Shown piece after piece: positions 1 through 11,800 of a stretch of 64,000 bases of DNA. Position 1 is the first letter of the stretch. Each line of letters opens with the position of its first letter. The translations under genes and the position numbers were made by a program. The notes beneath the pieces are model-generated. The model did not search any database. It worked only from the letters and a program-made list of their open reading frames with translations, and was not told the DNA's origin. The DNA lies in the NCBI RefSeq assembly GCF_002775205.1, contig NC_036460.1, positions 23,702,751-23,766,750 on the forward strand, written 5' to 3'. The stretch comes from Xiphophorus maculatus. Taxonomy: Eukaryota; Chordata; Actinopteri; Cyprinodontiformes; Poeciliidae.

Positions 1-1422
1 ACCTTTTGGAAAAACTTCTTAATATTTTTGATATGTACTGGAAGAACTAGGTTTTCAAAATAAAAAACAAAAAAGGGTGCATATAATGGATATAAAGGAT
101 ATTAATATTTGTGGAAAAAATAATTAACAAAAGACAACATTCATAGAAAAATTAAGTAAAAATTACTGGTACTTCTATTGAAATTCTGTTGTAGGAAATA
201 AGTACAATTATTCAACGTAAGAACTGAAAAACTGCATTATATTTATATCTAAAAACATCAGTTGGTTCAAAATTAAATCAAGCAAAAGTTACAAAAAGAG
301 CCACTTTGCAGACCCCTGTCTTAAGAAAATGATCATTGTATGAAATATGTAAAGTATATTTGTATTCAGATTATACATCAGACTTCTCCAGGTGTACAAG
401 TGTGCTGTATATCTTCTCAAGCATTTTAAAAAGTTAAAATAGATTTTTATGACTAGGGTGCATTTGGCGTCACAAAAGAATATGCAGGCATTTTGTTTAG
501 TGGTATTATTAACCATTTGCATAACACAAAAGAGTACATTCAAAGTCATCCTGGTTTACGTAATGCAAATTATTCAACCACATTCTTCTTGAAGGAGTGA
601 CCCATTTCTCTGTGGAATATGTTAAGCTCTTCCTGAATACAGACGGAGGGAGTGGAGGGGATGCTAGCTGTTGGGATAACCTTAAGAAATGGGCGATAAA
701 GACGGGAAATCCCAGTTTGGTTGGTTTGAAGTGTTTCACATGAAAAGAAAAAAACGCTGAAGGATGGCCTGAGGCCCAGGATGCTGTCCTGGCAAGTTTC
801 GTCCAGCATAGTTCCTGTTATCAGCTATCAGTACAGACTTGATGTTGCCTCGTTTGACACTGCTCTATCAATTTAGATTCTGCTGAATTCACCAGAAAAA
901 AATCAATGCAGAAAGGTTGCAAAATTAAAAGTCACTAAAGTCATTAAAGAGTGTCATTTTATCCTTTGTTTCTCTATTTTCCACTCCGACTCCACAGTCT
1001 GGGCGTTTGGTTTATTACCAGATGATTTGCTGAAGCAGCAGCTGAATGCGATTAAACGCTACAACTATGACCTTTATGTTGGCTGTAAATACCTGTCTGA
1101 CAAGAAAAAAAAAAAAATAGCTCCACTGCCAGCGTTTTCATTTGTCTTTGAGGTATGCAAATAGAGCATTTTTGCCTTTGATGAGCAGGATCGGATTTAT
1201 TTTTTTATTCAAGAGAACAAACAGTCCTCTGTACAGATGCGTGTCTAAACACCATTTGCCATTCCCACTGCAGTTCGTCTTGTCAAGAAGAGATCCACTC
1301 CCACTCTTTGTTTACTTCTTGTAAAAACATGCCGCACTATTTATTGCTCAGCACCCCCGAGTAGCTCTGACGCCAGCAGTCAGACACGTTAATGCCGACG
1401 GACTTTCGGAGACGAGGCTGAC
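1..1422. other. Intron of the kinase gene; no exon recognised
   Basis: This AT-rich stretch should be intronic, because the remaining catalytic exons were not found here on the minus strand. Short open frames at 289-549, 509-739, 570-809 and 1142-1324 have no recognisable protein similarity and no supporting splice signals. I see nothing else that can be named. Confidence 0.5.
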
Positions 1423-2770
1423 CTTAATGCCCTCGATGCGGAAGCCGAGCGTGGCGGTGGAGCTCAGCGTCTCCCTCCACCTCATGTAGCGAGGCTTCAG
1501 GACGCCCTGCTGAGCGCGCTCCTCCTCGGTGGGGGCCGCGGGGTCCACGGAGATCATCTTCTCGTACATGTCTCTTCGCAGACGTTGGCACTCCTTCGCT
1601 TTTATCAGCTCCTCCTCCAAGCAGGTCCTGAAATCGGAAGGTTTACTTGGTTAAATTGGCTCACTGTGTTGGTTTCTTTCATATTGCCCTTATTCTTCTA
1701 AATCTGGCCCCGTCTGTGGTCAGTGTAGAAATATTTCACTCCCGGCTCTAAATGCTCACCTGCTGCCCATCTTACAGTCCATGATGGAAGGCATGTCGAA
1801 GTCAGTCAGCAGGTCGTCCATGATGTTGAAGTCCTGCTCGTCCTTGTGCAGCACACCGTAATACCCGGGGACGTAGGGACGCAGAACGTCCTTCATGAGC
1901 TTCTCCAGACACCGCTGCTCACACTCGCAGTAGCGCTTCAGCAGACGGCCGCCGTCTCCGGCCGTGAAGCTGCCTTCAGAAGATAAAAATGCTGATTAAA
2001 AGGAGCAGTTTGACATTTTGTGTTATGAACATGTATGTTTTTTTTTTAAAAACAAAGCAGATTGAGACCGCTTAGCTTTACTTCTTAATAGTGTTAACTA
2101 GTGTTAAAAGAAAGTTTGTGTGTCGATTAAACAGAGAAATCAGCTGCAGAGAGGTTGCTTGGTTGGTTTTTGTCACCTTTGGACACAGACACACGAGCTG
2201 CTTGCCCTGTTTCAAGTTTTTCCTGTTTTTCCATGTTGGGCTGAACTGACCGGCTGTAGATTTATTTACCAAACAGATACAATGGAGGTTTCAATCTTAT
2301 CTTCCAGTTCTAGGCAATAAGCGTGATAAAAGTGCATACCTGTGTGGCCAGCTAGCTGCACCCACGAGTGACGGGGCTTTAGCGTAAAGGCTAAAGGGGA
2401 AAAGTGAACCATGCTCTTCAACTTGCTCCAGGATTTACTCTGCAGACAGAAAAAGAAACATTTCCATCCTCGTTAAAAAAAAAGAAGCAGAAAAAGAGGA
2501 AGAAAAACAACAAATCTGAGACCCTGATTGATCTGCGGATCCGTTTTAGTGGTCTCACAAAGCACCGAGGGAAGTCCAGGCCACAACAGTGATTACTGAT
2601 TAAAGGAAAACACACCCTGTTCTCCACACACACATATCAGCAGACATTGGACAAGCTCTCCCCTTTAAACCAAGGCCGGGTGCACAACATACTCGACAAA
2701 GCCCATTCATAAAACATTTACCAAAGCCACTGTGTCGTAAAACAGAACCTCGCTGTCTGAAAGCGTGTGA

Positions 2771-2818
<48 letters not shown>

Positions 2819-5800
2819 GAATGCAGCGGTTATCTATGTTGGGAAAGCTGAAATCGAGGACAGTGTGCAACAGGAGCGTTGACGCAAGTCGTTTGAGGAG
2901 AGCCAGACGTGCATTGATTAGAGCAAGAGTGTGTGTATGTGTGGGAAAGCACAACAAGTAAGACGGTTTCTGACAGGAACATGCTAGTCGGTGTTTTACA
3001 CAACTGCACACAAACACAAACTGAGCAAATATTTCACCGGCTAACGACGAGCGCAAGAGTGTGATTAAGCATAATCTGAATCGCTGTCCTGATTTTGGAG
3101 GACATAAAACTACTGAGTCAGCTCAGGTGAGCAGTAAACTGCAGGTACAGTGAGCTGTAATCATAAAATAGTTTTTATTATTATTATTATTACAGGTTGG
3201 TTGGTGTGAATAGTTGTTCCTGTCTGCGTCTGCATTCTTCCACCAGCTGCTTCACTGAAACTGTCACAATTGAGTTATTTGAGTTTATGCAATGGTATTT
3301 TGTGTATAATAGTTTGACAGCTCCAATAAACATTCATTTCAAACCAGTTGGTATCATTCAGGGGGTGAAAAAGATTAATCACAGCACTACTAAACGCTAA
3401 ACTCCTTCCTTCTAATTTTTTGTGATGTGCCTGATTCAGTTTTGTCTGCAGTATTAAAAAAGAATAAATAAATACATTTGGAGGAGCTTTAAGGATTTTA
3501 ATCTTTATTTTATTTTGGGGACAAAAATATATTGCTATTTTTAATTTTGTTTTTAAAACACAAAAGGGCAAAACAAAAGGTTTTGTGTCAGATGAAAACA
3601 TGAGGTGAACGAAGGCTAAGAGCGGGAAAAAATACATTTTTAAGATCTACAACCAAAGATTTCAGTAAAAAAAGAATTAAAAAAAATGTTGAAAAACAAC
3701 AAAACAAAAATCTACTATTAATTAAAACAAGCAAAAATGTTTGTTAATCAGGAAGTAAATACATATAACTATAAAACTACACATATAATTATCTAGCCAA
3801 CACATAAAAGTCCATATTTTTCAAGGCTTTCCTCCGATTTTTAAAACGTTCTGGATATTTTTGAATGACCAACGTGTTAAAAATAAACAGGTTGAATAAT
3901 AATTGGGGCTCATCACCTGTAGGTTTAACAAAAAAAAAAGAAGAAAAAAAGAAGTGTATGAAATATTGTTAAATTAGCTTCATGAGTGAGGTACAGAGAC
4001 GCTTCAATGCTTTTTGGCACCTGGACTTAAATACTTCGGCACTTGGACTTGTAAAATAAGGGGTTAAGGATCCTACAGTAAATGCAAATTCTTCAAAGCA
4101 ATGTTTGTGTATGTTAGTAGCTTTATTTAGAAGGAGGGAAAAACAGGTTTATTACATTGCTTTGTCTAGAGTTAAAGTTGTAAGATGTGATTTCTTAATT
4201 AGCATTCATTCAGCCATACATAAATAAAAATTTTAAAAATCGGGTAAAATGTTAAAATTACAATGTGATTAGGTAAATTAAAGATGAGGCCAGAAATTTC
4301 TATTTAAAAAACCCCCACTTTACTCAGATTTACCAGATTTTTGTCACTTAGAAATATGGAAGAAGGAACAAAGTCTGGAAAAGTGAAACACTCGGGTCAG
4401 ACGGTTCGTCTGGTGTTAAGCGCCATCAAGATTTTCATCAGGACTGCAGATTGAGGTGAGAATGACTCAAATGGCAGCACAGTTGCAGCACATTGTTACT
4501 GCAACCTGCGTCAACTTTAGAGTCAAAAACAGTGATGAAACTATCCCTGTCCTGAATTTAACATGACCAAAATTCCTGTATCTTGTGAAAACCCGTTTCA
4601 CTAATCCAACCACAAACTGTACGTCTGGGCGGCACATGAGCACAGAGAGAGAAACAACTAAGAAGTAGACGATGTCTTGTACTGTAAAAGGGGCCGAGTA
4701 GTTTCTGTAAATATACTTTACAATACCCGACCTGAAAATACCCGATTATTCCTCAATATTTGCTTCCTTCTGATCTACACTCTGCTTTGTTTTTAGCTGC
4801 CGGCATCTCAAAAAAAAAAAAAATTTTACTTTTCAGGAAATGGAAAACAACTCCTGCTTCTGAATGTAAAATTAATTTGGTGAAAGTTACATGATCGTTT
4901 TAAAACTTTGTACAGGAAATGTATCAATGAACAGAGGTTTGACTTTCACAAGAAAACCAAAATGACCGATGGAGGGAGAAGAAGACGTTTGTAAGCAAAG
5001 GTTTGTTTTAGTCGTAAACAACATTTTATTCAAACTTATTAGAAATCTTCCCCACATCTGAGCATGCAAAGATGAGGCATAACATTATGACCTCCCAGGT
5101 CTGCAGCCAAGTCGCTCTCTGCACATCAATAAACCCGGCCATGACCCTGAGACCGGTTCTGCTCCTACCTTGAACTATCTGACAAATACAGAAAACCGCA
5201 GACGGGGAGCTGCACTTCTCGACACGGTTTCACACAGTCGTCAAACAGGATTCAGAACTTTTATCAACGTCAAGGTTTTTTATTTTAAGGCTTCAGTCAT
5301 AAGATAAAAAAAGAAAAACAGTAAGTAAACAAACTCCAGAGAAACCGAGTCTCCTTAGATAGTCACCTTTAATTAGACACGTCCAACTTGTCAGGCGAGA
5401 TTTCCTGAATACCAAACGTCTTAAAGGACAGTAAGATGGATAGGCAGATATCATGCCGTTCTGCTGAAGTTTTGTTTGTCCTTTGTCCTTTCCATTTAGT
5501 TTCGATCTTCTTTGCTATTTACATATATAAATGTATTATGACATTTTGCAGTGTGTGTGTACATTTAAAACTGGGATAGGTTTTAAAGCTGCAGTGTGAA
5601 ACCTTTACGTAAATATGCACCAGTTCAACCTGTCACCATGTCGTGTCAGTGTAAGATAAGACAGGCAATCTGCGGAAAGATCGAGTTCCTCCATTTCCTC
5701 CTTGAGCTGCGATTGCTGTCTAAAAGGAAACAAAAAACAAAAATGCACTGCTCCCGTTTAAAAATTAAAAAAGAACCAGAACCAAACGAGGAGAAGCAGC

Positions 5801-8800
5801 ATTTAGCATCCATGCACCACAAATTTGGAACAAACTTCCAGAAAACTGCAAAACAGCTGAAACACTGACTTCGTTTAAATCTCGACTAAAAACCCACCTG
5901 TTTAGGATTGTATTTGAAATGTAATCAATTACAAATTTAATGATGGAACCTGACTTAATGCTGTGTTTTGATTGTCGAAATTGCACAAAAATCCATGAGG
6001 GATGGCAGAGTCCCAGAGCAAAATTCCGTGATAGGTGTACGGAGCCTAGTGCCGGAAGAAAAACGGCGAGTGACTGAGGGTCACTGCGTGTAACACAAAC
6101 CCTGTAAATTCTAGACACTAACAGGTACCATAGAACTGCACAAAAACCCGTGAAAGAGGTGATTGGAGCCTTGTGCCAGAAGCCCATTAAAATGCTGTCT
6201 GCATCGTTTTAAACTGTGTGATTGTGAGTGGGAATAAAAATAGCAACAGGTATTTTGTTCCATATAACACAGTAGGAGTGTAACAGGTAAACCTTTTATG
6301 GATACAAACTCGACTAAAAACCCACCTGTTTAGGATTGTATTTGAAACGTAATCAATTACAAATTTATTGATGGAACCTGACTTAATGTCGTGTTTTGAT
6401 TGTTGATTCTATGTTGCATTGTGTTTCTGTGTTTGATATGATGTAAAGCACTTTGAAATGCCTTGCTGCTGAAATGTGCTATACAAATAAAATTTGATTT
6501 GAACATAGTGATAGTTTTAAGAAATATGTGAAAAACAAACTTTTTATTTTTGCAAAGGTTACAAACTGTTATTGTACACAAATATTTGTCTTAGTAACAA
6601 GCTAAATTTAACCTGCGGAGGTGGCATCTATAAATACAAACTGTGTTTACACATCAGATCTGCACCCTCAGTCCAGTTTTGTTGCCTTTAGCTTCTATTA
6701 ACACAGCGTTTCCCAATTCCGGTCCTCAGGCCTCCCTGCCCTGCATGTTTTAGGTGTTTCCCTTCTGCTACACACCTGGATTGAATCTATGGGTGATCAA
6801 CAGGTTTCTGCAGCACTTGATGGTCATGCAATCATTTGAATCAGCCGTTCTGGAATAGAGGCCCATCTAAAACATGCAGAGCAGGGAGGCCTGAGGACTG
6901 GAATTGAGAAGCACTGCATTAACAGAACATGGATTGACCTGAGAAAGGCCTCCGAGGCGGATGAAAGCCGGGGTGACAGGAAGGTGAAGCTGCGGCCTCT
7001 CCTCTTACATTTCAGTCTCTAATTGCTTCACAGTAGAGCTCGATGTGCTCTGCTGTAAGGTCGGATGTACTTTGGTAAATCAACCAGTGCTGACGAAAAC
7101 GCTGCTCTGACGGACGACAGGCAACAGCGTCTAAAGGAGGTCGCAATAAATGTTTGCAGTCATGCTCTCTCGGAGGTACTATAAGCTCAGCTGCATCTCC
7201 ATCCCACACGCACTTTAAACGCTGAGGTCACATTTCGCTCCACTCAGTCAGCCCTCCGCTGTCTCGGCTTTCCCTTTTATGTAACTCGTGACGCCTAACG
7301 CACAGCTCCGTTTCCTGATTCTTTGTCCTCAGCACCTCCAGCTGACTTCCAAGAGCTCTGACGTCGACAAAATGTTCGCTTCCCGCAAACTTCCCCTTTC
7401 TTTCTAAAGGTTATTTTTATTTAACATTAATCTAACTCAAATAAAGTCCCCACTTGCCTACTTTTTTTCTATGTTTTCATTCATTTATCTCAACTGATGT
7501 TGAAAGGTTCATTTGCTTCAGCAATTTAACTGACTTGCTGAAATAAGCTTTAATTTACTGAGATTTCTGTGGGCAAAGAGTCCCATGGACAACAACAGCT
7601 TTCTGAAACATTTCTTAATTAAAAAAATATAGGCACCTTAACGTCACATTTAATGTACCTTAGCAAACAGCTCCAATATCTCCTGACTTTGGCAATTTGC
7701 CCATAGAAATTGTCAAAGTCAATCACTTCTTTTGCATAATTACTGATTGTATCTCTAACCAAAAGTATGATGAGTATGCTCTTCCTGTTGGCTAGCTGCA
7801 GGCTTGTGACACCTACAATTTACAAATAGCTAAGCAATCTGTTGAATGACACACAGATATTCATCTACAGGATAGTTATCTACCAATCAAACTCGACACC
7901 TGTGATGTAATTTACTCTCACAAACATGGCAACATGTTCCCAGAAGCAACGCTGGATCATATCTGCGTTTTTTTTGCCTTCTAGATCCATTTCCTACCTG
8001 GTGGACGGAGCACAGGTTCAGGACGAGGCAGACGCTGGCGAAGATGCAAGCCACTCCGGAGGCGAAGCGAGAACGCAGCAGACACGCCCAGCTCTGCGCC
8101 ATCGCTACACCATCAAGCGGCACCATTAACTTCCCTGTCTTCCTGACGCTCTGAGAGCCCCGCCGGTCATTGAAAACCCACTTTCACCAAATGGGCTCTC
8201 GGTTTCACGCTAATGTGCTGCCTCAGTCGGGATGTTAAATGTTGCATGGCGATCAGACTTGGCTCACTCTGATGACTCCTCGTTTCCTGCAGCCACTTTA
8301 GGACATCCCAATTCACAATCTGTCCGGTTTCAACACTTTTATCTTTTTTAAGACACCCTTCCTTTGCTTTCTTAACACTTGAATCTCTATTGCGTCTGAC
8401 CTGCAGCTAAAACCTCACACTCTCTCAGCCCCAGGTTTTCTTGAACTGATCATTTTTGTTTTGCCTTCTTCAAATCTTTCATCCTGTCCAACTGAAGGCA
8501 CAGCGCTCCACACAATGTGCCGTCTTCTTCTGTCCTCTTATCCTCTAATCCCCCATGGCTGAGCCAATCTCCTGACAGATACATGACAGACATGACAGCG
8601 TGGGGGCAGGGCTGGCAGGGCCAGCAGGGCCCTCTCCAGGCGATCCCTGAGCTTCTCTTTTGTCTACATGACGAGTTCTTCACCAAAGCATGGAGGTGCG
8701 TGTGTGTACAGAGACAAAGAAGAACCTGTCAGGCAACTATCATGAGCTGCAGGAGGGACAGGTACTGTTAGCGCTCCCTTCTTGAAGCGTTTCAAAACCA

Positions 8801-11800
8801 CATCCCCCTTCCCTCGACTTCAAATCTTCAGACTTAGAGCAGCACGGCCGGGTTTTAGTGGCTGCACAAACATGATCGCAGTTTGAAATTAAATTAAAGC
8901 CTCTGAAAACAACCCTAATGATAACCTATGTTGCATTTTGAACAGTAACGTAGCTAATTAATGTAGTTTGGCTTTCATGCGTAATGTTTCAGATACTTTT
9001 TTGATGATTGTAGTTTGTAATCAGCAGCGTCGTGTCATCCCTCCACCACCACGGTTTAAAAACGACCCAGAGGAAACCCTGTAAATGAAGCAGCAACATA
9101 GAGTCGTCTTTAACGTTTCTGGGTGTCCCTTTACTTTGATCCATGTGATATTCCCTGAACTTGTTGCTACAAAATCCTCTAAAAATGTATCAGCATCGAT
9201 GCTTATGATTCAGTTTTAAAGGCCGCTGATTCATCAGCTTTCCCACCGAATGTCTGTGCGTTTTAGATGTGACACAATCTTTCTTGGAACCTGGAAACTT
9301 TGTGATTGGGGGCGAGAAGTCCCACAGAAAGTGACAAACTAATCATAGTTTTCTCTGGATGTCTGGAGCATATAATGATGCACTGACCATATAGTGAGAA
9401 TTTTAGACCGATCCCTTGAGGTGTGGGATTAAGGAGCAGATTATTAACCGTGTGCGATATCAGCACTAACCCTTTGAGCAACATACTATAAATAATATAC
9501 AAGCACAAAGTCGCCGAAATGAGCAACTTGTACAGCAACTGAAGGACAAACCTTAAGACTATGTGCAATAGATAATTAATTATCATAATTTTTTCACCCT
9601 GGTTATGGCTTTTTTACATCAAGGAATAAGCACATTTTGTTTGTTTTTAACCGCTTTACAGACTAGCCACAATATTTCTTTGAATTGTGCCACCATTATA
9701 CTCCAGTAAGATATCGCATTTAAATAGTCAAACCAGTTTAGATAAGAAGTCCTAAAGACGAGCAATGACTGATCCAAAACTGAAACAACCTGCTGCCAAA
9801 CATCAGATCTGTCCAGGTCATTGAGACTTTAACTTATACATTTTTAAATGTGTTAAATATTCCTTTGAAATTAGATTCAGGATGGACTCCTGCGATGTTC
9901 ATTTAATGCATTTTGAAGTTTTTTTCTGGAAGATGTCACAACCTGTCATTTTAAAGAGCGTCTCCATTGTTTTCTGAACAACCATTGAACTGGCTCTGTA
10001 TGGATCGTTTAACTTTTCCACCACCTCAAACCCAGTCTGCCCATTCTTCTCTGATTAGAATAATGTCCATATTTAATTGGTTGCCAAAGGAGTGTGCATC
10101 GAGTTGCTTTTTATGACTTCGCAACATGGATTTTGTGTATAACAGCTGTGGGAGTGCTGCGTGGGACAGACAGAGTCTGCAGCGTGGCTCGTGACTTGAG
10201 CAGCATAAATACAGTAGGAACAATCAGCGTGTGTAGGCTACACGTTCCAGGCTTCACTGCGTCATTTTTTTGTCCTATGTGAACGTTGATTTTCCTCTTA
10301 TTTTTTTCTACGGCTCGATGCGCCTCATGTTGAACCAGTGGAAAATACTAAAACTTTTGTTAAGAGCCACTTTAAAGGGAGAGCAAACTACTGTCCCATA
10401 CCGGAGTAATCTGAAAACAATATACAATGGCACACTTATTGTTGGGATGATTATACATAGGAATTTGCATCTCATTGCATTCAAATGTCATGGACAGAGT
10501 AGATACTGTCATGGACAGATACTGTCTGTGAAGGAAAAAAAAAACACAACAAGTCAAGGAGGGGAAAAAAAGAGAAAAGAGCCATATATGGTAAAGACGT
10601 TGCCTAGCAACCGGCTCAGCCTTCAGCCCAATTTTCCATGACACACACGCAGCTCTGAAAGCAAGACGGCATAGCTGCAAGTGAGAGTGAGCCGTTATCC
10701 CTGTACGTCACAGGGAGAGCGACATGCAAGACATAAGGTTTGGCTGGGAGTCTGAAGGCCGGCCATTAAAGCAGCACACACACACACACACACACACACA
10801 CCCTGTGTGGAGTCACTCCAGAGAACAACGGTGCTTTAACGTAGCTGTAGCAGAAAGAAAAAAAACAAAAACAGGGCCCGTCTGCAGCCGCACTTATCAC
10901 AAACCGCAAGCCAGAATCATCCTGTTTGTTTCGACAGCGAGACTGCAGCTCCTTCGGTCGCTCTCTTCCTGGTTTTAAACTATTTAAACCCCTGGAAATT
11001 ACGCTGTTGTTTGAGCCGTAGCTAAAATGACTGAAACATGTAGAAATTTGAATTCCACATGATGTTCCTGTCACTTTACTCCAAGTAGCTGACTCAAAGA
11101 GACTCATTACAACAGGTGATTTCAGACTAATCACTGTGTACTTTCAGAGTTCAGTAAATGCTGAAGGTTTTACAATACAGAAATAACAAGTTTAGTCATT
11201 TTAATAATGTTTATACGTAAAGACTATTATTAGAACTAGTCAGAATGGTCTCCAGATCTTCAGTAAAAACTCCACACTTTATTGGTTTTTGACGTAAAAC
11301 TAGTAAAGCACATAAAAATAATGCAAATTTATTACTTCAGCTCTCTGTTTTTGTTTGAAACACAGAGACATAAAAAAATACATGTGTAAAAAATCATCAG
11401 CTAAAAGATGTAGTAGGAGAATTCGTTTTTTCTTTTAAGCGAGAAAAAAAATGCCACCAGCTGACAGACGTTGTGCAGCAACAGGCGGGGGAAGGGCCAG
11501 AGAAAACTCTGGAGTTTTTCTCATTGTATGTCAATAAATAGACTTCAGATTTCACGTCCGTTTTAAACACATTATGGTAAGCTAGCTAAGCACTTCTTGT
11601 TGCAAATATGTGAGACATTTTAGTTTGCAACTTTGTCGTCTCTTTTGTTAAAATTTTCTAAGAAAATAAATAAATAAAAATAACTCCTACAGACAAAACC
11701 CCTGACTTAATTTGGATGTTTTTTATGTAGACCTGGTGTTTCCCATCAAGTCTTGTTTTTAATTGTGAATCTGTTTTACAGTGTAACAGCAACCAGAAAC

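Noticed and set aside
2718-3056. 112-residue minus-strand ORF with a His-Thr run
   Set aside because: It is created by the (GT)n microsatellite and has no similarity or splice context.
5765-6187. 140-residue minus-strand ORF
   Set aside because: It covers LINE remnant and insert on the antisense strand, with no similarity.
10270-10641. 123-residue plus-strand ORF
   Set aside because: No family, no splice signals, low-complexity Lys-rich end; probably chance.
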